From Actinocatenispora comari (GTDB lineage: Bacteria; Actinomycetota; Actinomycetes; Mycobacteriales; Micromonosporaceae): DNA of 64,000 nt. The stretch covers positions 1 to 64,000 of the forward strand of contig NZ_BOPO01000150.1 of NCBI RefSeq assembly GCF_017312725.1. The letters are read 5' to 3'. Below the pieces are notes generated by a model that did no database searches, was not told where the DNA came from, and was given only the letters and a program-made list of their open reading frames with translations. Positions within the stretch are counted from its first letter, which is position 1, and each line of letters opens with the position of its first letter. The translations under genes and the position numbers were made by a program. Positions 43,031-51,778 of this stretch are shown in pieces.

Positions 43031-43133
43031 CCGTCCATCATGGACGCCCGAGCGGAGCCGGGCCAGCCAGCACGGTGCGGGCCACCGACCTCACCGAACC
43101 GTCCATCATGGACATTCAAGCGGAACCGCGCCC
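43004..43133. repeat. duplicated 3' end of the WYL gene with GTCCATCATGGAC palindromes
   Basis: Copy 1 (43004-43063) covers the last codons and stop of the WYL gene; copy 2 (43081-43133) repeats GCCACCGACCTCACCG, CCGTCCATCATGGAC and the following GCGGA-CCG-GCC with a 9-nt deletion. The 13-bp palindrome GTCCATCATGGAC occurs in each (43033-43045, 43101-43113), and a diverged third (GTCCATCGTGAAC, 43162-43174) falls in the next gene's 3' end. The palindromes may also act as small terminator stems. Confidence 0.75.
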
Positions 43134-43156
43134 GCCGGTGCGGCGCAGGTCTACCG

Positions 43157-43747
43157 TCACCGTCCATCGTGAACCTTGCGCTGGTCCAGGTCGGCGTCGG
43201 TGATGTCGCGTACCGGGCGGCACGGCACCCCGAGAGCGACCACCATCGGCGGTACGTCCCTCGACACCACGCTGCCCGCACCGATCACCGACCCGTACCC
43301 GATGGTCACGCCGGGCAGCACCACCACGTTGCTGCCCAGCCACACCTTGTCCGCCAGCACGATCGGCTCGGAGAACCGGTTGTAGTCGTGCCGCAGCGCG
43401 GGATGCACCGGATGCCCGGTCGTGGTCAGCGTGCAGCTCGGCGCGATCATCACCCCGTCGCCGATCCGGATCTCCACGTCGTCCACGAGCGTCAGGTTCA
43501 CGTTGCCGTAGAAGTCGTCCCCGACGTGCACGTTGCTGCCGTACGCGGCGTGCAGCGGCGACGCGATCACCGGGTTGCGGCCGACCGAGCCGAGGATCCG
43601 GCCGAGCAGCCGGGTGCGCTCCTCGACCGCGCCCGGCGGCGTCCGGTTGTACTCGAACAGCAGGTCGGCGCGCCGCCGACCGCTCAGGAACGCCGCGTCG
43701 CCCTCGGTGTAGAGCAACCCGCGCGCGATCCGTTCCTCGGCATCCAT
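43157..43747 (-). CDS. maltose/galactoside O-acetyltransferase (left-handed beta-helix)
   Basis: 196 residues. The N-terminal Mac helix pair (MDAEERIARGLLYTEGDAAF) is followed by hexapeptide turns (YGSNVHVGDDFYGNVNLTLV, IGDGVMIAPSCTL, VWLGSNVVVLPGVTIGYGSV) and ALGVPCRPVR, all typical of NodL/LacA/Maa enzymes that acetylate sugars with acetyl-CoA. The catalytic His is in TTTGHPVHP. ATG 43747 has GAGGGGAG upstream. Confidence 0.93.
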   Translation of the reverse strand: MDAEERIARGLLYTEGDAAFLSGRRRADLLFEYNRTPPGAVEERTRLLGRILGSVGRNPVIASPLHAAYGSNVHVGDDFYGNVNLTLVDDVEIRIGDGVMIAPSCTLTTTGHPVHPALRHDYNRFSEPIVLADKVWLGSNVVVLPGVTIGYGSVIGAGSVVSRDVPPMVVALGVPCRPVRDITDADLDQRKVHDGR

Positions 43748-43866
43748 CGCCGCTCCCCTCGCCGTACCGTCCGTTGGCATCTCCCGGTCACGGTAGGGGT
43801 GGCCCTACCGGCAAGTTCCACGGCCGCCATGTGTTGCCGGCGCCGCCGTCCGGCGAGGCTTGGTGC

Positions 43867-44622
43867 ATGGTCAAGGAAACGACACGAAGCACCGACGTGG
43901 TGGAACTGGACGGGGTGTCCCGCACCTACCCCGGCGGTACGGCGGTGCGGGCGCTGCGGGACGTGACCGTCTCGTTCGGCGCCGGTACGTTCACCGCGGT
44001 GATGGGGCCGTCCGGGTCCGGGAAGTCGACGCTGCTGCACTGCGCCGCCGGCCTGGACCGGCCCACGACCGGCCGGGTGCGGCTCGCCGGTACCGACATC
44101 GCCTCGGTGCGGGAGCCGAAGCTGACGAGGATCCGCCGGGCGCACGTCGGCTTCGTCTTCCAGTCGTTCAACCTGATCGACTCGCTCACCGTCTGGCAGA
44201 ACGTGCTGCTGCCGCGGCGGCTCGCCGGGAAGCGACCGGACCGCCGCTGGGCCCGGGAGGTGGTGCACCGGGTCGGGTTGACCGGCCGCGAGCACCACCG
44301 GCCGGTCCAGCTGTCCGGCGGCCAGCAGCAGCGGGTCGCGCTGGCTCGCGCGCTCGCCGCCCGGCCCGACGTCATCTTCGGCGACGAACCGACCGGCGCC
44401 CTCGACCTCGGTACCGGTCGGGAGGTGCTGGCGCTGCTGCGCCAGTCGGTCGACGAGTTCGGTGCCGCGGTCGTGATGGTCACGCACGACCCGGCCGCCG
44501 CGGCCTGGGCGGACCGGGTGGTGTTCCTCGCCGACGGCCGGCTCGCCGGCGAGCTCGCCGCCCCGGACGTCGACCAGGTCACCGCCCGGATGACGGCGCT
44601 GACCGCGGCGGGTGTCCGATGA
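43867..44622 (+). CDS. ABC transporter ATP-binding protein (MacB/LolD-like)
   Basis: 251 residues. Walker A GPSGSGKST, Q-loop FVFQSFN, signature LSGGQQQR, Walker B VIFGDEP and H-loop VTHD are all intact. It belongs to the exporter group that works with FtsX-like permeases on peptides, lipids or antibiotics. ATG 43867 is 6 nt after GAGGCT. Its stop overlaps the permease start (ATGA), and a histidine kinase and response regulator follow. Confidence 0.94.
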   Translation: MVKETTRSTDVVELDGVSRTYPGGTAVRALRDVTVSFGAGTFTAVMGPSGSGKSTLLHCAAGLDRPTTGRVRLAGTDIASVREPKLTRIRRAHVGFVFQSFNLIDSLTVWQNVLLPRRLAGKRPDRRWAREVVHRVGLTGREHHRPVQLSGGQQQRVALARALAARPDVIFGDEPTGALDLGTGREVLALLRQSVDEFGAAVVMVTHDPAAAAWADRVVFLADGRLAGELAAPDVDQVTARMTALTAAGVR

Positions 44623-47120
44623 GGACACTCGCGTTCGCCTCGGTACGCCACCGGCTCGGCGGGTTCGTCGGTTCGCTGCTCGCGGTGTTGCTCACCGTCG
44701 GACTGCTGACCGTCAGCGGGCTGCTGATGTTCTCGGCGCTGACCGCCGGTCCGGGCCCGGACCGGTTCGCCGCCGCCACCGCCGTGGTGGCGAAGCAGCG
44801 GTCGGTGACGCTGCGCACGGTGACGCACAAGAAGGACAAGACGAAGGTCAAGTCGAAGACCAAGCCGCTGACCGGCGCCGCGGTGCTGCCGGCCGGCCTG
44901 GCCCGGCGGCTGGCCGGTACCGAGGGGGTCGCCGGTACGGTCGCCGACACGGCGTTCCCGGTCGACCTGGCCGTCGCCGGCCGGCCGGTACGCGGGCCGC
45001 ACGGTTCGGCGGTCGTCGCGCACGGGTGGTCGTCGGCGGCACTCACCCCGTACCGGCTGCGGGCCGGGACCGCGCCGGCGCGCGGCGGCGTGGTACTGGA
45101 CGCGTCGTTCGGGGCGCGGCCGGGCGAGCGGGTCACGGTGGCGACGAAGACCGGTACGCACCGGCTGCGGGTCACCGGGATCGCCGCACCGCGCGGCGCC
45201 GACGCGCTGGCCAACCAGGGCGCGGTGTTCGTCGCCGACGACGCGGTGGCCGCGCTGTCCGGGCTCGCCGGGCCGACCGCGGTCGCCGTCCGTGCCGCGC
45301 CGGGCGTCTCCGCCGACACGCTCGCGCGCCGGCTGGGCCACCGGGTACCCCACGGGCTGTCGGTGTTCACCGGGGACGAGCGGATCGCGGCCGACCTGCC
45401 CGGCGCCACCATCAGCTACGTCGGCGCCGTCTCGGTGTTCGGCATCATGCTCGGCGTCACCGGCTTCACCGCGGTGTTCGTCCTGGTCGGCGCGATCTCG
45501 CTGGTTGCCCGGCGGCGGCTGCGGGAACTCGCGTTGCTGCGCACCGTCGGCGCCACCCCGGCCCAGCTGCGCCGGCTGCTCGGCGCCGAGACGGCGCTGG
45601 TCGCCCTGCTCGCCGGGGTGCCGGGCGCGGTCTGCGGTGCGCTCGCCGCCGACGCCGTCGCCCAGCGGTTCCGGGACGCCGGCGTGGTACCGGCCCAGTT
45701 CCCGGTACGGATCAACGTCGGCGTGCTGCTCGCCGCGGTCGCCGCCGGCATCGCGATCAGCGTGCTGTCCGGTGCCCTCGCGGCGCGCCGGGCCACCACG
45801 ATCGCGCCGACCGAGGCGCTGCGCGAGACGGTCACCGCACCGGCCGGCGGCATCGCCGTACGCATCGTCGCCGCGGTGGTGACCGCCGCCGGCGCCGCCG
45901 GGGTACTGGTGTTCGTGCCGCTGCGGTCGAACCTGGGCATCGGGATGAGCTTCGTCGCCGCGGCGCTGCTGATGTGTGCGGTGGCGGCCGCCGGGCCGCT
46001 GCTGGCCCGGCTGCTCGGCGCCGCGCTCGGCGCGGTGTTCGGCCGCGGCGGCGCCACCGGGCGGCTCGCCGCCGCCACCACCCGTACCCAGGCGCGCCGG
46101 GTCGCCGCGGTCGCGCTGCCGCTCGCGTTGATGGTGGCGATCACCGTGACCCTGCTCGGTACCAGCACGCTGACCGGCCAGGTGGCGCAGCACCAGCAGG
46201 CGCAGCGGTCCGCGGGCGCCGACTGGCAGCTCGCGCAGCGCACCGGCAGCGGCGTACCGCTGGGGGTCGCGGAACGGTTGGCCGGGCTGCCCGGCGCCAC
46301 CGGCGTCGCGGCCACGCTGCCGAGCACGATCATGATCGACGACCACGGCAAGCCGGAACACCACTCCGCGCAGGGCCTCTACTCGGCCGGTACGCCGGCG
46401 TTGCGGCTCGGCGTCACCGCCGGCCGGCTGGGTACCGGCATGGCGGTCGGCGCCGACCTCGCCGCCGGGCAGGGCTGGCACGTCGGCGACCGGGTCAGGA
46501 TCTGGCTGGCGGACGCGAGCACCGCCTCGCTGCGCATCGACGCCGTGTACCAGCGGGTCGCCGGGTTCGGCGAGGTCGTGCTGCCGGCGAAGCTGGTGGC
46601 CGCGCACGACCCGCGGGGTCTGGTCGGCGCGATGTACCTGCGCGGCGACGCCGGGCTCGCGGCGACCGTGACCCACCGGTACCCGCAGCTGACGGTCATC
46701 GCCGCGCAGCGCACCGTCGCGGTACCGGGCATCGAGACGCAGCAGGCCGCGTTCGACGCGCTGACCGTGATCCTGCTCGGGTTCATCGCCATCTCGGTGG
46801 CGAACACGTTCGCGATGGCCGCACTCGGCCGCCGCCGCGAGTTCGCCGACCTGCGGCTGGCCGGCGCGACCGCCCGCCAGGTACACACCCTGGCGGTACG
46901 CGAGACGCTGATCGCGGTGTGCCTCGGGTTGCTGCTGGGCTGCGCGGTGACCGCGGCGGTCGTCGGCGCGTACGGGCTGGCCCAGGACGCGCGGTGGCAC
47001 CTGGTCGTCGACCCGGCCGGGTACGCCGCGGTGATCGGCGGCACCGGCCTGCTCGGCCTGGTCGCCGGCATCGTCCCCACCCGGCTGCTGGTCCGCCGCC
47101 GCGCCCTCCCGGCGGCGTGA
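44619..47120 (+). CDS. FtsX-like ABC permease (two-block MacB type)
   Basis: 833 residues. An N-terminal TM (about 12-38) precedes a large extracytoplasmic domain with a Lys-rich stretch (KKDKTKVKSKTKPL), then three TMs (about 270-400), another permease block, a second extracytoplasmic domain and three final TMs. The RRRLRELALLRTVGATPAQL and RREFADLRLAGATARQVHTL segments are the FtsX coupling motifs, present twice as in BceB/YtrF-like duplicated permeases. Coupled to the ATPase by ATGA. The next genes suggest antibiotic- or stress-responsive control. Confidence 0.93.
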   Translation: MRTLAFASVRHRLGGFVGSLLAVLLTVGLLTVSGLLMFSALTAGPGPDRFAAATAVVAKQRSVTLRTVTHKKDKTKVKSKTKPLTGAAVLPAGLARRLAGTEGVAGTVADTAFPVDLAVAGRPVRGPHGSAVVAHGWSSAALTPYRLRAGTAPARGGVVLDASFGARPGERVTVATKTGTHRLRVTGIAAPRGADALANQGAVFVADDAVAALSGLAGPTAVAVRAAPGVSADTLARRLGHRVPHGLSVFTGDERIAADLPGATISYVGAVSVFGIMLGVTGFTAVFVLVGAISLVARRRLRELALLRTVGATPAQLRRLLGAETALVALLAGVPGAVCGALAADAVAQRFRDAGVVPAQFPVRINVGVLLAAVAAGIAISVLSGALAARRATTIAPTEALRETVTAPAGGIAVRIVAAVVTAAGAAGVLVFVPLRSNLGIGMSFVAAALLMCAVAAAGPLLARLLGAALGAVFGRGGATGRLAAATTRTQARRVAAVALPLALMVAITVTLLGTSTLTGQVAQHQQAQRSAGADWQLAQRTGSGVPLGVAERLAGLPGATGVAATLPSTIMIDDHGKPEHHSAQGLYSAGTPALRLGVTAGRLGTGMAVGADLAAGQGWHVGDRVRIWLADASTASLRIDAVYQRVAGFGEVVLPAKLVAAHDPRGLVGAMYLRGDAGLAATVTHRYPQLTVIAAQRTVAVPGIETQQAAFDALTVILLGFIAISVANTFAMAALGRRREFADLRLAGATARQVHTLAVRETLIAVCLGLLLGCAVTAAVVGAYGLAQDARWHLVVDPAGYAAVIGGTGLLGLVAGIVPTRLLVRRRALPAA

Positions 47121-47248
47121 GCCGGTGGGCCTCCGCCGACGTGAGCCCGCGAGCTGCCGGTACGCGGAGTCCGCGAGCCGGCGGCGGCTCGCGGGCCGCC
47201 GGGTGGGCGAGTCGCGCGGTGGCGCGGGGCGTTCGTAGGCTGTGCGGC

Positions 47249-48481
47249 GTGATCGGTCGGGCCGGACGGGCATTGGGCTACCTGGCGCTCGGCGCGCCGG
47301 CGGCGATCGTCGCGCTCGCCTGGACGCTCGTCTCGTCGATCCTGCTGCTGCTCCTGGCGCCCACCCAGCTGGCGCCGCGGGCGCTGCTCGGTGCCACCGC
47401 CGTCAGCCGGGCGCTGGCCCGGTTCGAGCGGTGGCGGCTCGGCTGGTACTCGCGGCGCCCCGTCCCGGTGCCCTACCAGCCCACCGCGGCCGGGCCGGTC
47501 CGGGTACGAGCCGCCGCCGTGTTCCGGGATCCGGCGACCCGGCGCGACGCCGGCTGGCTCGCGGCGCTGTTCCCGCTGGCGCTGCCGAGCATGCTGCTCG
47601 CGGTCGTACCGACCGCGCTGGCGGCCGGTCTGACGACCGCGCCGGCCTGGCTGTGGGCGGTACCCAACCCGAACGCGCCGGAGCTGGTCGCGCCGATCGT
47701 CGGCACCTGGCCGGGCCGAGCGGCGGCGGCGGTGCTCGGCCTCGCCCTCGCGCCGCTCGCCGCCCGCTGGGTCCTCACCCTGGCCCGCGGTCAGGCCGGC
47801 CTGGCCCGGCTGCTGCTGCGGCCCGACGACCGGCAGCAGCTGACCGCGCTGGCCGAACGGCTCGCGACCACCCGGGCCCGGGTGGTGGACGCGCAGGCCG
47901 CCGAGCTGCGCCGGATCGAGCGCGACCTGCACGACGGCGCCCAGGCCCGGATCGTGGCCGCCGGCATGACACTGGCACTCGCCGACCGCAAGCTGCGCGG
48001 CCGGCCCGACGACCCGGTCCGGGCCGACGTCGAGCTCGCCCGCCGGCAGCTGGACGGCGCCCTCGCCGAGCTGCGCCATCTGGTCCGCGGCGTCCACCCG
48101 CCGATCCTCACCGACCGCGGCCTGGCCGCGGCGCTCGGCGCGCTCATCGCCGACAGCCCGCTGCCGGTCGACCTCCGGGTACCCGACGACACGTCGGTGC
48201 CGCCGGCGGTGGAGGCGGCCGCGTACTTCGTGGTGTCCGAGGCGCTGACGAACGCGGCCAAGCACGCCGGTGCGCAGCGGTGCGAGGTGACGCTCGCCGG
48301 TACCGCGGACGGCGGGCTCACCGTGCGGGTACGCGACGACGGGCAGGGCGGCGCCGACCCGGACGGCGCCGGTCTGGACGGGCTGCGCCGCCGAGTGGAG
48401 GCGCTGGACGGCATACTCTCGGTGCAGAGTCCGGCCGGGGGGCCGACTGTCCTGTCCGCGGAGTTCCCATGCGCATCGTGA
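47249..48481 (+). CDS. sensor histidine kinase (HisKA_3, LiaS/DesK-like)
   Basis: 410 residues. Several TMs at the N-terminus (about 10-40, 105-130 and 150-175) form a membrane sensor without a large loop; the H-box is RIERDLHDGAQARI, the N-box EALTNAAKHAG and the G-boxes DDGQGGADPDGAGLDGLRRR. It would phosphorylate the response regulator encoded next. GTG 47249 follows TAGGCT by 7 nt, so it has its own promoter rather than only read-through from the permease. The 3' end overlaps the regulator by 13 bp. Confidence 0.94.
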   Translation: MIGRAGRALGYLALGAPAAIVALAWTLVSSILLLLLAPTQLAPRALLGATAVSRALARFERWRLGWYSRRPVPVPYQPTAAGPVRVRAAAVFRDPATRRDAGWLAALFPLALPSMLLAVVPTALAAGLTTAPAWLWAVPNPNAPELVAPIVGTWPGRAAAAVLGLALAPLAARWVLTLARGQAGLARLLLRPDDRQQLTALAERLATTRARVVDAQAAELRRIERDLHDGAQARIVAAGMTLALADRKLRGRPDDPVRADVELARRQLDGALAELRHLVRGVHPPILTDRGLAAALGALIADSPLPVDLRVPDDTSVPPAVEAAAYFVVSEALTNAAKHAGAQRCEVTLAGTADGGLTVRVRDDGQGGADPDGAGLDGLRRRVEALDGILSVQSPAGGPTVLSAEFPCAS

Positions 48482-49113
48482 TCGCCGAAGACCTGCTGCT
48501 GTTGCGGGACGGGCTGATCCGGATCCTCACCGACACCGGGCACGAGGTGCTCGCCGCCGTCGACAACGGGCCCGACCTGGAGCGCGCGGTGGCCGAGCAC
48601 CGGCCCGACCTGTCCATCGTCGACGTCCGGCTGCCGCCCGGGTTCCGGGACGAGGGGCTGCGGGCGGCGCTGGCGATCCGGGCCGAGCACCCGGGCGCCG
48701 CGGTGCTGATCCTGTCCCAGTACGTGGAGCGCAGCTACGCCGTCGACCTGCTCGCCGACGGCGACGGCGCGGTCGGCTACCTGCTGAAGGACCGGGTCAC
48801 CTCACTGGACGACTTCCTGGACGCGATCGACCGGGTCGCCGCCGGCGGTACCGCGATGGACCCGGAAGTGGTGCGGCAGCTGTTCGCGCGCAACACCCGG
48901 GACCGCGGCGTGGCGGCCCTGACCGTACGGGAGCGGGAGGTGCTGGCGCTGGTCGCGGAGGGGCTGTCGAACTCGGCGATCTCCGCCGCGCTGTCGCTCG
49001 CCGCGGTCTCGGTGGAGAAGCACATCACGAACATCCTGGCCAAGCTCGACCTGCCGCCGGACGCGGACAGCCACCGCCGGGTCCGCGCCGTCCTCGCCTA
49101 CCTGAACCGCTAG
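48469..49113 (+). CDS. NarL/LuxR-type response regulator
   Basis: 214 residues. The receiver has the acidic pair (VIAEDLLLLRDG), the phospho-acceptor Asp in LSIVDVRLPPG and a Lys in YLLKDRV; the LuxR HTH is ALTVREREVLALVAEGLSNS and AISAALSLAAVSVEKHITNI. Phosphorylation by the upstream kinase would switch DNA binding; the ABC genes are the obvious target. Confidence 0.95.
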   Translation: MRIVIAEDLLLLRDGLIRILTDTGHEVLAAVDNGPDLERAVAEHRPDLSIVDVRLPPGFRDEGLRAALAIRAEHPGAAVLILSQYVERSYAVDLLADGDGAVGYLLKDRVTSLDDFLDAIDRVAAGGTAMDPEVVRQLFARNTRDRGVAALTVREREVLALVAEGLSNSAISAALSLAAVSVEKHITNILAKLDLPPDADSHRRVRAVLAYLNR

Positions 49114-49147
49114 TACGTCGCTGCCGGCGTTCCGGCCACGCCCGCGG

Positions 49148-49873
49148 TCAGCCGGTCGACGCGGACCGCACCGCGGCGGCGACCTCGGCCGGTGAGGTGC
49201 GCCAGGGGGTGCCGTGGCCGGGGAGCACCCAGGATGCGGGCAGTTCGGCGATCCGGTCGAGCGAGGCGAGCGCCTCGGCCGGGTCGTCGGTGAACGGTGC
49301 CGGCTGCGGGCCGCGCCGCCCGGTGAGTACGTGCCGGGTGGTCAGCGCGTCGCCGACGAAGACCGCGTCGGCGACCGGGACGTGTACCGCCACGCTGCCG
49401 GGCGAGTGTCCCGGCATGCCCACGATCACCGGGCTGCCGGGCAGGTCCAGCACGTCGCCGTCGGCGATCTCGGTGACCTCGCCGACGTGGCGGGTGCGCA
49501 GGCCGTTCTTGCGCAGCGAGTAGGCGAAGAAGCCGACCGTGGGGCCGAGCCGCATCGGACCGGTCGAGACCTTGGGCTTCTCCCCGGTACGGGCCCGGGC
49601 GGCGTCGGCGGCGTGCACGAACACCGGGACGCCGTGGGCGCTGCGCAGCCGCTCGGCGAAGCCGAGGTGGTCGGAGTCGCCGTGGGTGAGGACGAGGCCG
49701 CGGATGTCGTCGACCGACCGGCCCAGCGCTTGCAGTTCGCGCTGCAGGTCGTGCCAGTGACCGGGCAGTCCCGCGTCGACGAGCGTGATGCCCTCGTCGG
49801 TGTCGACGAGGTAGCAGGCCACGAGGTCGTTGCCGAGCCGGTGCAGGTGGGGTCCGAGCTTCATCGTTCTCAT
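49148..49873 (-). CDS. metallo-beta-lactamase-fold hydrolase with HxDxDH variant
   Basis: 241 residues with the MBL order of motifs: VDAGLPGHW, THGDSDHLG (H64, D66, D68, H69), PGHSPGSVAVH, VGDAL and PGHGTP. The usual HxHxDH motif has Asp in place of the second His, which would alter the first metal site. The family includes glyoxalase II-like and lactonase-like enzymes. ATG 49873 or 49864 is possible. A dyad directly upstream is a likely operator. Confidence 0.9.
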   Translation of the reverse strand: MRTMKLGPHLHRLGNDLVACYLVDTDEGITLVDAGLPGHWHDLQRELQALGRSVDDIRGLVLTHGDSDHLGFAERLRSAHGVPVFVHAADAARARTGEKPKVSTGPMRLGPTVGFFAYSLRKNGLRTRHVGEVTEIADGDVLDLPGSPVIVGMPGHSPGSVAVHVPVADAVFVGDALTTRHVLTGRRGPQPAPFTDDPAEALASLDRIAELPASWVLPGHGTPWRTSPAEVAAAVRSASTG

Positions 49874-49878
49874 CTCGA

Positions 49879-49899
49879 ATCGTTCAAGCTATGAATGAT
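49879..49899. promoter_or_regulatory. dyad just upstream of the MBL gene
   Basis: ATCGTTCA (49879-49886) and TGAATGAT (49892-49899) form an 8-bp inverted repeat with one mismatch and a 5-nt spacer, 6 bp from the start codon. It resembles TetR- or MarR-type operators, but no regulator gene of these types is adjacent. Confidence 0.6.
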
Positions 49900-49934
49900 T
49901 TCAGGAAGATAGCACGCGCGGCCGCCGCCACCAA

Positions 49935-50015
49935 GCGACCATCGCCGCCGGACGGCTCCCCGCGACCACCGCCGCCGAACGGCTCCCCGCGACCACCGCC
50001 ATCGGACGGCTCCGG
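49935..50015. repeat. 27-bp tandem repeat, three copies
   Basis: Three 27-bp units (49935-49961, 49962-49988, 49989-50015) built on GCGACCACCGCCGCCG and ACGGCTCCCC lie between the MBL promoter and the ECF stop. Units differ at a few positions. No coding or hairpin function is obvious. Confidence 0.8.
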
Positions 50016-50021
50016 GCGCAG

Positions 50022-51230
50022 CTACCGCCGCAGCCGGCTCGCGCGGGACTCCAGGTAGCGCTGCTCGGCCAGGCTCGCGGTGGCCCGCGCCGCCCGCCGG
50101 TAGTGGTCGTACGCCCCGGCCAGGTCACCGTTGCGCTCCAGCAGGTGCGCCCGCACCGACAGCAACCGGTGATGCCCGGCCATCCGGTCATCACCCTCCA
50201 ATGTGGACAGTATGGCCAGCCCGGCGGCCGGGCCGTCCACCTCGGCGACCGCGACCGCCCGGTTCAGCGTGACCATCGGGTTCGGCGCGATCCGGCTCAG
50301 GATCAGGTAGAGCGCGGCCACCTGCCGCCAGTCGGTCTGCGCGGCGGTGGGCGCGTCGGCGTGTGTCGCCGCGATCGCCGCCTGCACCTGGTACGGGCCG
50401 AGCGCCGGCCCGGCGAGCGCCGCCTTGACCAGCTCCGTACCCTCCTCGATCAGGTCCCGGTCCCACCGGCTCCGGTCCTGCTCGGCGAGCGGCACCAGGT
50501 CGCCGGCTTCGGTGGTCCGCGCCGCGCGCCGGGCGTGGGTGAGCAGCATCAGCGCCAGCAGCCCGGTCACCTCGTCGTCGTCCGGCAGCTGCGCGTGCAC
50601 CAGCCGCGCCAGCCGGATCGCCTCGTACGCCAGGTCGGCCCGGTCCAGGTCGCGCCCGGACGAGGCGGTGTACCCCTCGTTGAAGATCAGGTAGAGCACG
50701 TGCAGCACCACCCGCAGCCGGTCGGCCAGCTCGGCGCCCGCGGGCAGCGCGAACGAGCTGCCCGCGGCCCGGATCCGCTGCTTGGCCCGGCTGATCCGGG
50801 CCGCCATCGTCGCCTCCGGCACCAGGAACGCGCGGGCGATCTCCGCCGTGGTCAGGCCGCCCACCGCGCGCAGCGTCAGCGCGGTCTGCGAGGCCGGCGT
50901 CAGCGTCGGATGGCAGCACAGGAACAGCAGCACCAGCGTGTCGTCGGTGTCCGGCACCTCCTCGGCCGGCGGCTGCACCGCGATCGCCGCCTCGCGTTCC
51001 CGGCGCGCGTGGTCGCTGCGTACCTGGTCGATCAGCCGGCGCGACGCCACCGTCACCAACCAGCCGCGCGGGTTGTCCGGCACCCCTTCGGTCGGCCACT
51101 TCGCCGCCGCCGCCAGCACCGCCTCCTGCACCGCGTCCTCGCAGCCGTCGAACCGCCCGTACCGGCGCAGCAGCGCGCCGAGGACCTGCGGCGTCAGCGT
51201 CCGCAGCAGGTCCCCGACCGGCGTCGTCAC
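50022..51230 (-). CDS. ECF sigma factor with long TPR-like C-terminus (ECF42 type)
   Basis: 402 residues. Region 2 is LLRRYGRFDGCEDAVQEAVL with the conserved AVQEA core; region 4 is GGLTTAEIARAFLVPEATMA. The remaining about 230 residues form a helical DUF6596/TPR-like domain (FNEGYTASSGRDLDRADLAY), typical of ECF42 factors, which lack a classical anti-sigma and are linked to DGPF (YCII) proteins. Exactly such a gene precedes it, with a GTGA overlap at 51227-51230. Confidence 0.93.
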   Translation of the reverse strand: MTTPVGDLLRTLTPQVLGALLRRYGRFDGCEDAVQEAVLAAAAKWPTEGVPDNPRGWLVTVASRRLIDQVRSDHARREREAAIAVQPPAEEVPDTDDTLVLLFLCCHPTLTPASQTALTLRAVGGLTTAEIARAFLVPEATMAARISRAKQRIRAAGSSFALPAGAELADRLRVVLHVLYLIFNEGYTASSGRDLDRADLAYEAIRLARLVHAQLPDDDEVTGLLALMLLTHARRAARTTEAGDLVPLAEQDRSRWDRDLIEEGTELVKAALAGPALGPYQVQAAIAATHADAPTAAQTDWRQVAALYLILSRIAPNPMVTLNRAVAVAEVDGPAAGLAILSTLEGDDRMAGHHRLLSVRAHLLERNGDLAGAYDHYRRAARATASLAEQRYLESRASRLRR

Positions 51231-51598
51231 GCTTCCAGCAGCCCGTCGGCGAACATCACCTGGCGCACCTCGACCCCGAGCCCCTCGATCGCGGCGTCCG
51301 GCACCATCGCCGCCAGCTCGATCGCCCGTTCCTTGTTCTCGCAGTCGATCAGGTAGAAACCGCCCAGGAACTCCTTCGCCTCCAGGAAGGGGCCGTCGGT
51401 CACCACCGGCTGCCCGTTGCGGACCTTGACCACCGCCGCCTGCGACGGATCGACCAGCGCCTGCGTGGTGATCAGCTCGCCGGACTCCTTCACCGCGGCC
51501 AGCAGCGCCGCGTGCCCGGTGCCGATCGCCTCCTTCTCCTCGTCGGTCAGCGCGTCCAGTACGGCCGGGTTGATGTGCATCGAGATCAGGAACTGCAT
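51227..51598 (-). CDS. DGPF/YCII-domain protein, ECF42 partner
   Basis: 123 residues: a YCII-related ferredoxin-like fold with VTDGPFLEAKEFLGGFYLID, the motif that gave the DGPF family its name. It is transcribed first and coupled by GTGA to the sigma gene. DGPF proteins are the usual targets or partners of ECF42 factors. ATG 51598 is preceded by GAGTGCGAC. Confidence 0.93.
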   Translation of the reverse strand: MQFLISMHINPAVLDALTDEEKEAIGTGHAALLAAVKESGELITTQALVDPSQAAVVKVRNGQPVVTDGPFLEAKEFLGGFYLIDCENKERAIELAAMVPDAAIEGLGVEVRQVMFADGLLEA

Positions 51599-51778
51599 GT
51601 CGCACTCCTCGGTCGGCGCCCCTTCGCCGGGGCGTTCGACGGTAGGTCGGAGCCGCCGCCCCCGTCTTGACGTCCCCGCCGAACCTTGCCACGAATTTCT
51701 CGCCGGTACCCGTGTCAAGAACCGCGCCGCCGCTTCGACCACCCGTCGAGAGAACCGGGAACGAGGAGGTTTCGCACC

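Noticed and set aside
43033-43113. ATG inside the GTCCATCATGGAC palindromes as a start codon
   Set aside because: The frames are short or lack SD and protein-like composition; the repeats are duplicated gene-end sequence.
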